Origin: an uncultured Alphaproteobacteria bacterium
GTDB taxonomy: Bacteria; Pseudomonadota; Alphaproteobacteria; RF32; CAG-239
NCBI GenBank assembly: GCA_934276635.1
Contig: CAKQTH010000003.1
Coordinates: 16,739 to 80,738 of the forward strand
Direction of reading: 5' to 3'
DNA length: 64,000 nucleotides
Every line of letters begins with the position of its first letter. Positions within the stretch are counted from its first letter, which is position 1. A program made the translations under genes and the position numbers. Below the pieces are notes generated by a model. That model saw only the letters and a list, made by a program, of their open reading frames with translations. It had not been told where the DNA came from and did not search any database. Shown here one piece after another: positions 53,115 through 61,117 of this stretch.

Positions 53115-53641
53115 ATTTTCTCTACCTGTGAAAATTCAAGTTCTACCGGAGTTGAACGGCCGAAAATCGAAACCGAAACCTTCAAACGAGATTTTTCAGC
53201 ATCCACATCTTCAACCAGCCCGACAAACGAGCTGAACGGGCCATCAACAACTCTGATTTGTTCACCGACTTCAAAGTTGACAACGGTTTGCGGACGCTCA
53301 ATGCCTTCCTGTACCTGGTGCATAATTCTTTGAGCCTCTGCCTCACTGATCGGTTGCGGCTTGTTACGGCTGCCTAAAAAGCCTGTAACGCGCGGGGTGT
53401 TTTTGATAACATGCCAGCATTCATCTGACATTTCCATTTTTACTAAAACATATCCCGGAAAGAACTTATGTTCACTGTTAACTTTTGCGCCTTTTCTGAC
53501 TTCGACGACATTTTCGGTCGGGACCATGACATCAAAGATTCTATCGTCCATTTTTTTCAAAACGGCCTGTTCTTTAATAGATTCGGCAACCTTTTTCTCG
53601 GAGCCGGAATAAACATGTACAACATACCAACGAGCGGCCAT
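53111..53641 (-). CDS. nusG: Transcription antitermination factor NusG
   Basis: NusG binds RNA polymerase and links it to the ribosome or Rho. The 176-residue protein has an NGN domain (WYVVHVYSGSEKKVAESIKE, FFPGYVLVKMEMSDE) and a C-terminal KOW domain (VGEQIRVVDGPFSSFVGLVE). It follows secE by 3 nt and overlaps mscL by 4 nt. The usual next genes, rplK and rplA, are not here. Confidence 0.97.
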   Translation of the reverse strand: MAARWYVVHVYSGSEKKVAESIKEQAVLKKMDDRIFDVMVPTENVVEVRKGAKVNSEHKFFPGYVLVKMEMSDECWHVIKNTPRVTGFLGSRNKPQPISEAEAQRIMHQVQEGIERPQTVVNFEVGEQIRVVDGPFSSFVGLVEDVDAEKSRLKVSVSIFGRSTPVELEFSQVEKI

Positions 53642-53644
53642 GAT

Positions 53645-53842
53645 TTATACTCCCATACCCAAAATTGTTTTTACAATCCAGCCCAAAATCTGGTCTACAA
53701 AAAAGAAGAAAAGTGTTGCGATAGCGACCAAAATGATAACCATCACCGATGTTTTCATAACCTCTTGTCTTGTCGGCCAGGTAACTTTTTTAACTTCTTG
53801 TTTTACCTGACGGAAAAACTGTATCGGACTAATATTTGCCAT
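53645..53842 (-). CDS. secE: Preprotein translocase subunit SecE
   Basis: SecE clamps SecY in the translocon. The 65-residue single-span form is typical of alphaproteobacteria: an amphipathic helix (FFRQVKQEVKKVTWPTRQEV) then one membrane helix (VMVIILVAIATLFFFFVDQI). It is the first gene of the secE-nusG-mscL unit. Confidence 0.96.
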   Translation of the reverse strand: MANISPIQFFRQVKQEVKKVTWPTRQEVMKTSVMVIILVAIATLFFFFVDQILGWIVKTILGMGV

Positions 53843-53988
53843 TGAGCTATTCCATAAATTAAATTAAAAACACAAACTACGCCGGACACCGCAGAATAAC
53901 AAGCTGCGCACCGAATAAGCGTTCATAAGCGCCAAACACACGGACAAAACCGCTTGCATCAACATTATGCCTCGGCTTAATGGGGCTT

Positions 53989-54017
53989 ACCATAGTCAAT
54001 TATTTTTGAGATGTCAA
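53989..54017 (-). promoter_or_regulatory. secE operon promoter
   Basis: On the minus strand a perfect TTGACA (54012-54017) is 17 bp from TATGGT (53989-53994). Transcription would start near 53982, giving a structured leader of about 140 nt. Confidence 0.75.
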
Positions 54018-54100
54018 TAAATATATTATTTGTTTATCAAATAAATCGCAACATTTTGCAGATTCAAAAAATTTTCACAAACCGGATTATTCTTTTTATC

Positions 54101-54129
54101 TTGCGTTTTTTCTCTTATAGGCATATAAT
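54101..54129 (+). promoter_or_regulatory. Promoter of the 776-residue unknown protein
   Basis: TTGCGT (54101-54106) and a perfect TATAAT (54124-54129) are separated by 17 bp. The start codon is 45 bp further on, with GAGGA at 8 nt spacing. Confidence 0.75.
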
Positions 54130-54174
54130 TTTATTAGAAACAATGATTCTGTATCTGGTTCGAGGACTTTTAAA

Positions 54175-56505
54175 ATGAATGAAACATTTGATAAATACAT
54201 GCTTGGGAGGGGGAATATAACCTATTCTAACTCAGAAGGAGAGATATGGGGATCTCCGCATTTTCAAAAGTTGATGGATACCATCTTAAACGGCGACGAC
54301 ATTGATACTTTTATTCAACAGAAAAATCAAGACTTATACAAGCAATACTCCGAAACGCAAATTTTGCCTGAAAGAAAAGCTCTTTCAGAAAAAGCTTTGC
54401 AAACAGCCAAACTACAAAAATTTTCCGCTCAATTAAAAAACAATAATGATATCTTAAATGAGTTTGAAAAAGACATTGGTATTTTGCAACAATATTTTTC
54501 AGATCCTAAGCAACAAGAACAAATCAAAAATTTGTTGTCTTCATACAGAAACAACAACGGAGAATTTGCCAAAAACGACTACTCTTACCACCGGCTGACT
54601 CAAAAGCCGAAAGGGCTTTTTAATAGACTGATTAACGGGAAAAAGCATAAACAGGCACAACAATACCTTGCTTCTTTTATTGAAAAATATGAATCACTCA
54701 ATATACCTGATAAAATACAGAAATTGTCGAGCAATAAAGAATTTGGCCGATATGCGAGCAACCTTGAGTTCAAATTTAAAAGTATTTCCGACATGGAAGA
54801 TTCCTCTTATGATTCAGAGCAAATTCAGCGAGACAACAAAAATATTGATGAACAAATCACATCTGCTCAAAAAGACATAAAATCCGCACAAGAACGCATA
54901 CAGTCACTTGAAAAAACATTTACTGACAGCGCTTATATTCCCCAAGAAGCTGCCGTTATTCGCTCTTTTTGCAACGAAATAAGAGATGAAGTTAAAAATC
55001 CGAAGACACTTAATTCTTCTGATTATGTGGAAGGATTAGATAAATTGCCGGATGATGAAATAATTATGTTTAATATCGGTTTGCAATCGGGGAAAAGCGT
55101 TGGAGATAAAGCAAAAAACATCATGTCTTACAACAGACTGAGTTCAGGCAACGATCCCGATAAATGGCTCCTTCGACAAGAAACAAGTGATAACTCAGAT
55201 AGAGGAAAATATGAAATTTTTTCTCCTTTGATGACCGTAAAAGAAGCTAAAGAAATTATGCCGAAACTAATGGCGGACTTTGATCGGGCGAATATAAGCA
55301 GCGGCTTGGCCGTACCGATGAAAGCCAAAGATATTTTCAAAGAAAATTCAGATAATTCAAAACAAGCGGAACTTTCCCAGGAAAATTTGAACAAATTGAT
55401 TATGGGCGCTTTGATTAAAGATAGGATACAGAGCAATCCTTTGTTTGACTCGAAAAAAGCGATGCAAATGTATGACATAAAATCGGAAGAAGAATTGCCG
55501 CAAACATTTATGTCGCTAAAAGATATCAGCGCACAATATCCTAAAGATAAGTTTTTATTTTCCGGTTCAACTGCTTCGGATAATTACTTAGCATTTAGCG
55601 CAAGAGCCGGAAGAAACGGCCTTGTATATGCCACCCCTGACATCTCTTATGCCGCAAAATATGATGGCGTTACAAATATTGGGTCAGAGGAAGGCTGCAC
55701 AGCAACAGGTGACAAATATGTGTCTTCAATAATCGGGCAGATATCCGGCCATGATGTAAAAGTCGGTTTCATAAATGTATACGAACAAAACCCCGATGAT
55801 AAATATTTCTCAAATTTTGGCATGGAAGATTGCAGAAAATATATCGATTCCGATGAACAGCCAAAAACTTACAAAGTGCTTGAATTAGTCGACAACAAAT
55901 GGACTTTTTCTCAAAAACAAGCACAAACAGACACAAATAAACGCTTAACCAGAGACCAAGCTATAAACGGATATATAAGACACGGAGTCGGAGGGGAAAC
56001 AAAAGATGGTGAAGATTATTTTAAGCTTTCATTTGATGCCGAAACCTATGTTACACAGGATAAAAACCCTCTTAAAGCTCAAATTATGCATATTGAATAT
56101 GCAGGGAAAGAATTTTTTATCCCTGTCCCGGATAAGCCGAACGAAACTATTCAAGCAATATTGAACAAACGGCAGGCAAAAATGGAAGACACTTTTTCGC
56201 ATAACTCGCGTCAGGATATTTTGAACCGTATGCAAAAACAAAACGAAGAATTTCATCAAGGAAATATTCCTGCGGCAAGAGAAAACAATTTTATCCGAAA
56301 CAGACAAGAAAAGCTGAGCGAAAACAAAAACAGTTCCGATATTCTGCATCAACCACAAAAAGACATCGCAGAAAAATCTCTCATTTCAAACACTGCAGGT
56401 AAACGCATAGAAACACTGCGCGGATTATCCGCTCAAACCCAATCCGTTGTCAGACACACAACATTGGACGGCAGGATTATCGGCAGACAGAGCATCCGAG
56501 AATAA
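54175..56505 (+). CDS. Large protein of unknown function; effector-like candidate
   Basis: The 776-residue product has no signal peptide or membrane segment and is hydrophilic, Asn/Lys/Gln-rich and more AT-rich in codon use than its neighbours. The N-terminal half is helical with a coiled coil near ~213-250 (NIDEQITSAQKDIKSAQERI). A globular region contains FLFSGST (460-466) and LVYATPDISYAAKYDG (483-498), a pairing reminiscent of ADP-ribosyltransferase-like folds (x-x-G-S/T then F/YATxD...A-x-Y), though the final catalytic Glu cannot be assigned. The C-terminus is disordered and ends basic (GRIIGRQSIRE). Delivery by the nearby secretion machine is possible but unproven. It has its own strong promoter. 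Confidence 0.55.
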   Translation: MNETFDKYMLGRGNITYSNSEGEIWGSPHFQKLMDTILNGDDIDTFIQQKNQDLYKQYSETQILPERKALSEKALQTAKLQKFSAQLKNNNDILNEFEKDIGILQQYFSDPKQQEQIKNLLSSYRNNNGEFAKNDYSYHRLTQKPKGLFNRLINGKKHKQAQQYLASFIEKYESLNIPDKIQKLSSNKEFGRYASNLEFKFKSISDMEDSSYDSEQIQRDNKNIDEQITSAQKDIKSAQERIQSLEKTFTDSAYIPQEAAVIRSFCNEIRDEVKNPKTLNSSDYVEGLDKLPDDEIIMFNIGLQSGKSVGDKAKNIMSYNRLSSGNDPDKWLLRQETSDNSDRGKYEIFSPLMTVKEAKEIMPKLMADFDRANISSGLAVPMKAKDIFKENSDNSKQAELSQENLNKLIMGALIKDRIQSNPLFDSKKAMQMYDIKSEEELPQTFMSLKDISAQYPKDKFLFSGSTASDNYLAFSARAGRNGLVYATPDISYAAKYDGVTNIGSEEGCTATGDKYVSSIIGQISGHDVKVGFINVYEQNPDDKYFSNFGMEDCRKYIDSDEQPKTYKVLELVDNKWTFSQKQAQTDTNKRLTRDQAINGYIRHGVGGETKDGEDYFKLSFDAETYVTQDKNPLKAQIMHIEYAGKEFFIPVPDKPNETIQAILNKRQAKMEDTFSHNSRQDILNRMQKQNEEFHQGNIPAARENNFIRNRQEKLSENKNSSDILHQPQKDIAEKSLISNTAGKRIETLRGLSAQTQSVVRHTTLDGRIIGRQSIRE

Positions 56506-56515
56506 TTCAGTCCGT

Positions 56516-57151
56516 TCATTTGTTTTGCCATATAATTTTATAAGCTTTGAAAAATTCTGCTTTTTGAATCATTCTGATACCGGAGCTGTCTTTTATCAGA
56601 TAGGCTCCGGTTTCGCCGGCGGTTTGGGTGTTGCCTTCTGCGCCTTCAAACTGCGAACCTTTCGGCACAGATACCGCTTGCACGATTTCTTTTTTCTTAA
56701 CTCCGACAAATATGCCGCCGGGTTTTATATCTCCCATATCAGGTGCGCCGTCCAAACCGGCCGCAAAATTTATATTACTGTCCCACAAATCCGCCTTTTC
56801 GTCATCGGTTACAACATATATGCAAAGATAATCAATAAATTTTTTGATGCCGTCCGCGGTTTGAAAAGTTTTCGGATTGTCGCTGAGGTATTTTTCAATT
56901 TTTTCTTTGCGTCCGGGCGCATCATAGCAAATCAAAACACCGTCTTTTGCCTTCAACACCTGAGTTGAGTCATCTTTCGGATTGTGAAAAATCAGCCCGT
57001 TTATTTCTTTTTGAACTCCGCCCTCGCTTCTTTCGGTTGCTGTCCCGCCGGCAAAACCGAACGCCGGAATGATTATTCTTCCGAGCCCCGACGGAACCGC
57101 TTCAATCGTCGGATTTTCAAACATTTTCAGCGCCTGCTCGTTTTTAATCAT
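56516..57151 (-). CDS. Conserved hypothetical protein with PGDYG-like C-terminal segment
   Basis: The 211-residue protein has no signal peptide. Its C-terminal part, VSVPKGSQFEGAEGNTQTAG followed by ETGAYLIKD and FFKAYKII, resembles the PGDYG family, a small domain of unknown function. The N-terminal part (PSGLGRIIIPAFGFAGGTAT) is unrecognised. I start at the ATG 57151, although only a weak AGAAG precedes it; a start at 57208 adds a basic stretch without support. It ends 10 bp from the convergent unknown gene and begins 65 bp after fucO. Confidence 0.5.
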   Translation of the reverse strand: MIKNEQALKMFENPTIEAVPSGLGRIIIPAFGFAGGTATERSEGGVQKEINGLIFHNPKDDSTQVLKAKDGVLICYDAPGRKEKIEKYLSDNPKTFQTADGIKKFIDYLCIYVVTDDEKADLWDSNINFAAGLDGAPDMGDIKPGGIFVGVKKKEIVQAVSVPKGSQFEGAEGNTQTAGETGAYLIKDSSGIRMIQKAEFFKAYKIIWQNK

Positions 57152-57216
57152 TTTTATCTTCTTTCGTCGACAAAGGCAGAGCCTTTTTAAGAACTCTGCC
57201 CTTGTCATTAAGCCGA

Positions 57217-58380
57217 TTATTTGCCGTAAAATGCGGTTTTATAAACCCCAAGCACAGCTTCTTTTGAACATTGGCGCGGGTTGCCGCCGGTGCAGACATC
57301 TGCCATCGCCGCCTCGGCCAAAGCTTCCAAATCTTCTTCTTTGACATTTATATCGCGCAATGTCTGCGGAATATTCACATCTTTAGAAAGCTGTCTGACC
57401 GCATCAATCGCGGCTTTGCGATATTCTTCCTTGGTCATGGAATCAACATTTTTGACACCCATAGCGCGGGCGATTTCCCTGAATTTTTCGCCGGTATACG
57501 GAGCATTAAATTCCATCACATACGGCAGCAAAACCGCATTTGCAACCCCGTGCGGAGTGTTATAAAACGCACTCAGCGGGTGAGCCATTCCATGCACAAC
57601 GCCCAATCCGACATTAGAAAACGCCATACCGGTCATATATTGCCCCAATGCCATATCTTCACGGCCTTTCGGGTCATTTTCAACCGCTTTGCGCAACGAA
57701 CGCGATATAATTTCTATGGCCTTCAGGTTTAATGTATCCGCCAACTCCCACGCTGCCAGAGTTGTATAGCCCTCAATCGCGTGCGTCAGAGCGTCCATAC
57801 CGGTTGCCGCAGTCAGCCCCTTCGGCATAGACGACATCATTTCCGGATCCACAATCGCAACAACCGGAATATCGTGCGGATCAACACAAACAAATTTGCG
57901 TCTTTTTTCTTCATCCGTAATCACATAGTTAATTGTGGTTTCTGCCGCAGTTCCGGCTGTTGTGGCAATGGCAATCACCGGCACGCTCTTATGCTTTGTC
58001 GCCGCGGTGCCCTCCAAAGAAACCACATCGGCAAATTCCGGATTGTTGATGATAATTCCGATGGCTTTTGCCGTATCCTGCGGAGATCCGCCGCCGATAG
58101 CAATCATATAATCCGCGCCAGCTTGCTTAAATGCAACAACGCCGTTTTTGACAACATCAACGCTCGGATTAGCCTTTACTTTATCATAAACGGCATATTC
58201 CATATTGTTTTTATCCAACAAATCGGTAATTTTTTTAACAACCCCGAATTTTACCAAATCCGCATCAGTAACAATTAAAGCCTTTTTGAAACCGCGGTTT
58301 TTGGCCTCGGTGACAACCTCATCTTTAGCCCCAAATCCGTGATAGCTCGTTTCGTTTAACATAAATCGCTTAGCCGTCAT
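57217..58380 (-). CDS. fucO: Lactaldehyde reductase / 1,2-propanediol oxidoreductase
   Basis: FucO is an iron-dependent group III alcohol dehydrogenase that reduces lactaldehyde to 1,2-propanediol in anaerobic fucose or rhamnose breakdown. The 387-residue protein follows E. coli FucO closely by memory: IGGGSPQDTAKAIGII, PTTAGTAAE-type TTAGTAAETTINYVITDEEK, RRKFVCVDPHDIPVVA, the iron ligands in GMDALTHAIEGY and VHGMAHPLSAFYNTPHG, and VCTGGNPR. The ATG at 58380 has AGGA 6-7 nt upstream. No fucose or rhamnose genes accompany it, so it may serve general aldehyde disposal. Confidence 0.88.
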   Translation of the reverse strand: MTAKRFMLNETSYHGFGAKDEVVTEAKNRGFKKALIVTDADLVKFGVVKKITDLLDKNNMEYAVYDKVKANPSVDVVKNGVVAFKQAGADYMIAIGGGSPQDTAKAIGIIINNPEFADVVSLEGTAATKHKSVPVIAIATTAGTAAETTINYVITDEEKRRKFVCVDPHDIPVVAIVDPEMMSSMPKGLTAATGMDALTHAIEGYTTLAAWELADTLNLKAIEIISRSLRKAVENDPKGREDMALGQYMTGMAFSNVGLGVVHGMAHPLSAFYNTPHGVANAVLLPYVMEFNAPYTGEKFREIARAMGVKNVDSMTKEEYRKAAIDAVRQLSKDVNIPQTLRDINVKEEDLEALAEAAMADVCTGGNPRQCSKEAVLGVYKTAFYGK

Positions 58381-58463
58381 GTTTTTTCCTTTCATAAAAA
58401 TTATTTCCCTTGCAAATAAGATAATCATCAAAATCTTATAAAGAAGTTAATGCCGAAAAATAT

Positions 58464-58492
58464 ATCATAAAATAACGATGGGAGAACTTCAA
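58464..58492 (-). promoter_or_regulatory. fucO promoter
   Basis: On the minus strand TTGAAG (58487-58492) and TATGAT (58464-58469) are 17 bp apart. The start codon lies about 84 bp downstream. Confidence 0.6.
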
Positions 58493-58503
58493 AGAAAAAA
58501 GGA

Positions 58504-58545
58504 GCCTGCAATTTCTGTATTAGATGACCGCTATCCGAACTTTTA
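58504..58545. repeat. Conserved motif downstream of tRNA-Trp
   Basis: gcctgcaatttctgta (58504-58519) followed 16 bp later by cgaactttta (58536-58545). The same pair, with one substitution in the first block and an 8-bp gap, occurs beyond tRNA-Val at 63831-63864. A weaker echo, gcaatttcttgca, occurs near 62560 beyond tRNA-Thr. Confidence 0.6.
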
Positions 58546-58572
58546 ACAAAAAAACCGCCCTAAAAAGGACGG

Positions 58573-58592
58573 TTTTTTATTGGCAGGGGCAG
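58573..58592. repeat. Direct copy of the tRNA-Trp 3' end
   Basis: The 20-mer ttttttattggcaggggcag is identical to 58749-58768, which spans the CCA end and acceptor strand of tRNA-Trp plus terminator T run. The offset is 176 bp. On the minus strand the copy is followed by its own hairpin terminator (accgtcc...ggacggt type, 58552-58578). Confidence 0.85.
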
Positions 58593-58690
58593 ACGATTAT
58601 TCCGCTGCCGCTCCATTCACTGCGTTCGTTCGGCGCTGCCTCACCGGCGCGCTCCCGCCCGCCTCTCGCTTGTAGTCAAACTCACTTCCT
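58593..58690. other. GC-rich segment between tRNA-Trp 3'-end copies
   Basis: About 100 bp clearly richer in G+C than the surroundings, with cgttcggcgctgcc and ggcgcgctcccgcc stretches. It ends in a hairpin aactcac/gtgagtt (58679-58697) that runs into the inverted tRNA-like sequence. No gene is credible. Confidence 0.5.
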
Positions 58691-58785
58691 CGTGAGTTCG
58701 AACCTAACATCCCCTATTGCCAATAAAAAAACCACTCTGACGAGTGGCTTTTTTATTGGCAGGGGCAGTAAGATTCGAACTCACG
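58691..58785. repeat. Long inverted repeat containing the tRNA-Trp 3' region
   Basis: The right arm is the T-arm and acceptor end of tRNA-Trp plus terminator. The left arm (58691-58737) is an inverted, slightly decayed copy: cgtgagttcgaa matches over 12 bases, then differs at several positions, then the CCAATAAAAAA terminator arm matches again. The two arms meet at the terminator loop tgac (58738-58741). Confidence 0.85.
58720..58759 (-). terminator. tRNA-Trp terminator (palindrome shared with tRNA-Val)
   Basis: Stem ccactc (58732-58737) with gagtgg (58742-58747), loop tgac, flanked by A and T runs that extend the pairing into the tRNA's CCA end. This 40-bp palindrome is base-for-base identical to 63893-63932 and can work in both directions. 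Confidence 0.9.
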
Positions 58786-58832
58786 ACCCTCGGTTTTGGA
58801 GACCGATGCTCTACCAACTGAGCTATACCCCT
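58757..58832 (-). tRNA. tRNA-Trp (CCA anticodon)
   Basis: A 76-nt cloverleaf with encoded 3' CCA. The acceptor arms AGGGGTA and TGCCCCT pair with one G-T; the D arm is GCTCAGTTGGTAGAGC, the anticodon loop CTCCAAA reads UGG, and the T arm has GTTCGAATC. The 3' end is unusual in forming part of the adjacent long palindrome. Confidence 0.97.
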
Positions 58833-58939
58833 ACAAAAACTTTCTGCTTTATATAATACAAAATTACATAAATCAAGTATTTTTTTCAACTCCTTGCAAA
58901 CATTGCTTTTACGGCGTTTATGTCTGACGGAAATTTCAA

Positions 58940-59842
58940 TCAATAATCCCGCTTTATTATATAATCAGCCAGTGCGCACAAGGTATTGGCTTTTTCGCCA
59001 AAAATCGATAGCGCTTGTTTTGCCTCATCAATAAGCTTTTCTTCAATCCGTCGTGCCTCTTCAATCCCATACAGATTTACAAAAGTCAGCTTATTCTGCT
59101 CCTTGTCTTTTTGCAAAGTCTTGCCGACCAGTTTTTCATCGCCGACAGCGTCCAAAATATCGTCGGCAATCTGAAACGCCATTCCGATTTTGCGTGAATA
59201 TTCCACAATCGCGGCTTTTTGTTCGGCCGTCGCTCCGCCCAAAACCGCACCGGATTCGCAGGCATAGCGCAGCAATCTGCCGGTTTTCATCTCTTCAATA
59301 TGTTTGATAACTTTTTCTTTGTCTTCAATTTTGTCGGCGCCGATTTTTTCAACCGCCAAATCTATCATCTGACCGGCAACCATTCCGCCGAAAGAACCGG
59401 CCGCGCTTGAGAGCATATTTACGAGTCGGCATCTTGTATGAGCATCAACCGGCAAAGAATCCGACGATAAAATCCCGAATGCATAAGTCAGCAATCCGTC
59501 TCCGGACAAAATTGCGGTCGCCTCGTCAAATGCTTTGTGGCAGGTCGGTTTCCCGCGGCGCAAATCGTCATTATCCATTGAGGGCAAATCATCATGAATC
59601 AAAGAATATGAGTGCAGCATTTCAAGCGAATATCCGACCGGCATTGAAGTTTTTTCATCAACCCCGAACATTTTTGCAACTTCACAAACCAAAAACGGGC
59701 GCAGTCTTTTGCCTCCGTTTGCAACCGAATATTCCATCGCCTCAATCACGCGCCTGTCCATTGTCTCCGGCTTCGGAAAATATACCGAAAGTCCGGTATT
59801 AAAGCGCGCGGCGAATTCTTTTATGTTCTGCACAATATTCAT
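58940..59842 (-). CDS. ispA: Farnesyl/geranylgeranyl-type polyprenyl diphosphate synthase
   Basis: The enzyme condenses isopentenyl and allylic diphosphates to make farnesyl diphosphate for quinones and undecaprenol. The 300-residue protein has GGKRLRPFLV, the first Asp-rich motif LIHDDLPSMDNDDLRRG (DDxxxxD form) and the second QIADDILDAVGDEK (DDxxD). The xseB-ispA pair is typical; dxs, which often follows, is absent. The ATG directly follows the xseB stop. Confidence 0.93.
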   Translation of the reverse strand: MNIVQNIKEFAARFNTGLSVYFPKPETMDRRVIEAMEYSVANGGKRLRPFLVCEVAKMFGVDEKTSMPVGYSLEMLHSYSLIHDDLPSMDNDDLRRGKPTCHKAFDEATAILSGDGLLTYAFGILSSDSLPVDAHTRCRLVNMLSSAAGSFGGMVAGQMIDLAVEKIGADKIEDKEKVIKHIEEMKTGRLLRYACESGAVLGGATAEQKAAIVEYSRKIGMAFQIADDILDAVGDEKLVGKTLQKDKEQNKLTFVNLYGIEEARRIEEKLIDEAKQALSIFGEKANTLCALADYIIKRDY

Positions 59843-60085
59843 TTATTCTTCTCCGATAAAATCAGATGTTTTGAGCTCACCGTTTTCGTCCGTCTCAATT
59901 TTTTCGATTTTAAGGCGGGCGTCATTCAATTTTTTCTCACAGATTTTTTTGAGTTTTGCGGCCTGTTCATAAGCTTTTACCGCATCATCAAGTTTGATTT
60001 TTCCGCCTTCCAGCTCGCGGACGATAGTCTCAAGCTGTTGCAATGCATCTTCAAAGTTCAATTCTTCAATTTTTGTTTCTTCCAT
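59843..60085 (-). CDS. xseB: Exodeoxyribonuclease VII small subunit
   Basis: XseB is the small helical subunit of exonuclease VII; the large subunit XseA is not here. The 80-residue product has NFEDALQQLETIVRELEGGK and LDDAVKAYEQAAKLKKICEK, the family hairpin. I place the start at the ATG 60085 because GGAG lies 6 nt upstream; starts at 60097 or 60121 have no ribosome-binding site. Its stop abuts the ispA start. Confidence 0.93.
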   Translation of the reverse strand: MEETKIEELNFEDALQQLETIVRELEGGKIKLDDAVKAYEQAAKLKKICEKKLNDARLKIEKIETDENGELKTSDFIGEE

Positions 60086-60181
60086 CGGGCTCTCCATAAA
60101 TTTTTTGCAATCATACGGCATAAAAAAAATTAAATCAACAGCAATATACTTTTGCCGCCGAATCTTTATCGCAAAAAAATA

Positions 60182-60210
60182 TTGACTTGAAACATTTATT
60201 TATTTAATAT
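60182..60210 (+). promoter_or_regulatory. Promoter of the half DEAD-box gene
   Basis: TTGACT (60182-60187) and TAATAT (60205-60210) are 17 bp apart, 39 bp before the ATG at 60250, which has AAGGA 7 nt upstream. Confidence 0.65.
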
Positions 60211-60249
60211 TTTTTCGAATTTTTTATTGGAGTTTTTAAGGAAAATATA

Positions 60250-61029
60250 ATGACTTTTGCAGATTTGGGTTTAAGCGAAAATACAATCAAGGCTATAAAC
60301 GACGCTGGAATTTTTGAACCGACTACCGTTCAAACAGATGTAATTCCCTCTATTTTGGAAGGAAAAGATGTATTTACGATTGCACCGCAGGGCTGCGGAA
60401 AAACCTGTTCTTATGTCTTTCCGCTGGTTGACATTTTGGCTCGCAATCAAAATCAAACAATTTTGATTTTGACCGCAGATTCAAAAACATCTGCCACCGT
60501 TTCTGACAGAATAACAACTTTCAACCGCTATCATGAAGAAAAAGCAGATGATGATGCAGCACCTCAGGCCAATGTGATTATTGCCTCGCCCAACTTGTTG
60601 CTCTCGTGGCAAAAAGACGGCGACAATTTTGATTTGTCGCAAACCTCGGTTTTGATTGTTGACGACATCAACCTTATCAAAAAGAAAAAACAGCTGCAAA
60701 ATTTGGAAAAAGTTCTTGAGTTGCTACCGGCAGAAAAACAGAACATTGTTTATACCAACCGCCGCTCGCAAGAAACGCAGGAAATTTTGGAAAAAATCTT
60801 AAAAACCCCGCAGGAAATAAAAGTAAACAAAGATAAGGAACAAGAGGCTCAAATCGCCGCTCCGAAAGAAGAATCCAAACCTTGTAAAAAAGAGAAAAAA
60901 TGCCCGTCGAAAACACAAAAAATAACCGCTGACGAACAATCTCTCGACTTGGTAAAAAAGTATGATTCTTTTGCCGGAAAAACACCGGAATTTCTGCTCT
61001 ATAAAGGTCAAACCGCGAGCGAGGAATAA
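60250..61029 (+). CDS. Degenerate single-domain DEAD-box-like protein
   Basis: The 259-residue product aligns with only the first RecA-like domain of DEAD-box RNA helicases. It has the Q motif (TFADLGLSENTIKAI...EPTTVQTDVIP, Gln28), a Walker A APQGCGKT (45-52), a SPNLLLS motif at the TPGRL position (~113) and IVDDI (136-140) where DEAD should be. There is no second domain: the C-terminus is a Lys/Glu-rich linker and an unrelated 45-residue end. Without the DEAD glutamate and domain 2 it should not unwind RNA; nucleotide binding or a scaffold role is more likely. The frame is open with its own promoter, so it does not look like a fresh pseudogene. Confidence 0.7.
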   Translation: MTFADLGLSENTIKAINDAGIFEPTTVQTDVIPSILEGKDVFTIAPQGCGKTCSYVFPLVDILARNQNQTILILTADSKTSATVSDRITTFNRYHEEKADDDAAPQANVIIASPNLLLSWQKDGDNFDLSQTSVLIVDDINLIKKKKQLQNLEKVLELLPAEKQNIVYTNRRSQETQEILEKILKTPQEIKVNKDKEQEAQIAAPKEESKPCKKEKKCPSKTQKITADEQSLDLVKKYDSFAGKTPEFLLYKGQTASEE

Positions 61030-61117
61030 TTTACACGATTTTGTGCAAAAATACTTGCGCGATTTTTCTTTTTTGTATATATGTTCCATTATCTGAACAG
61101 CTATCAAGGAGAATTTT

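Larger units (their letters stand above)
53843..54174. other. Intergenic region: secE leader and divergent promoters
   Basis: No gene is seen in this 332-bp gap. It holds two good divergent promoters (listed separately) and a secE leader of about 140 nt. The leader contains a hairpin (cgcag at 53890-53894 with ctgcg at 53904-53908, 9-nt loop) and a near-repeat of aataagcg/cataagcg next to it. tRNA-Trp, which often precedes secE, is elsewhere (58757). Confidence 0.6.

Noticed and set aside
53843..54174. A tRNA or small stable RNA upstream of secE
   Set aside because: No cloverleaf or signal-recognition-particle RNA core could be found; the hairpins fit a leader only.
58524..58943. Open frames on both strands over tRNA-Trp (for example one reading GIAQLVEHRSPKPRVVSSNL)
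   Set aside because: These are the well-known artefact of translating a tRNA gene and its terminator; there is no ribosome-binding site and the frames end within the tRNA flank.
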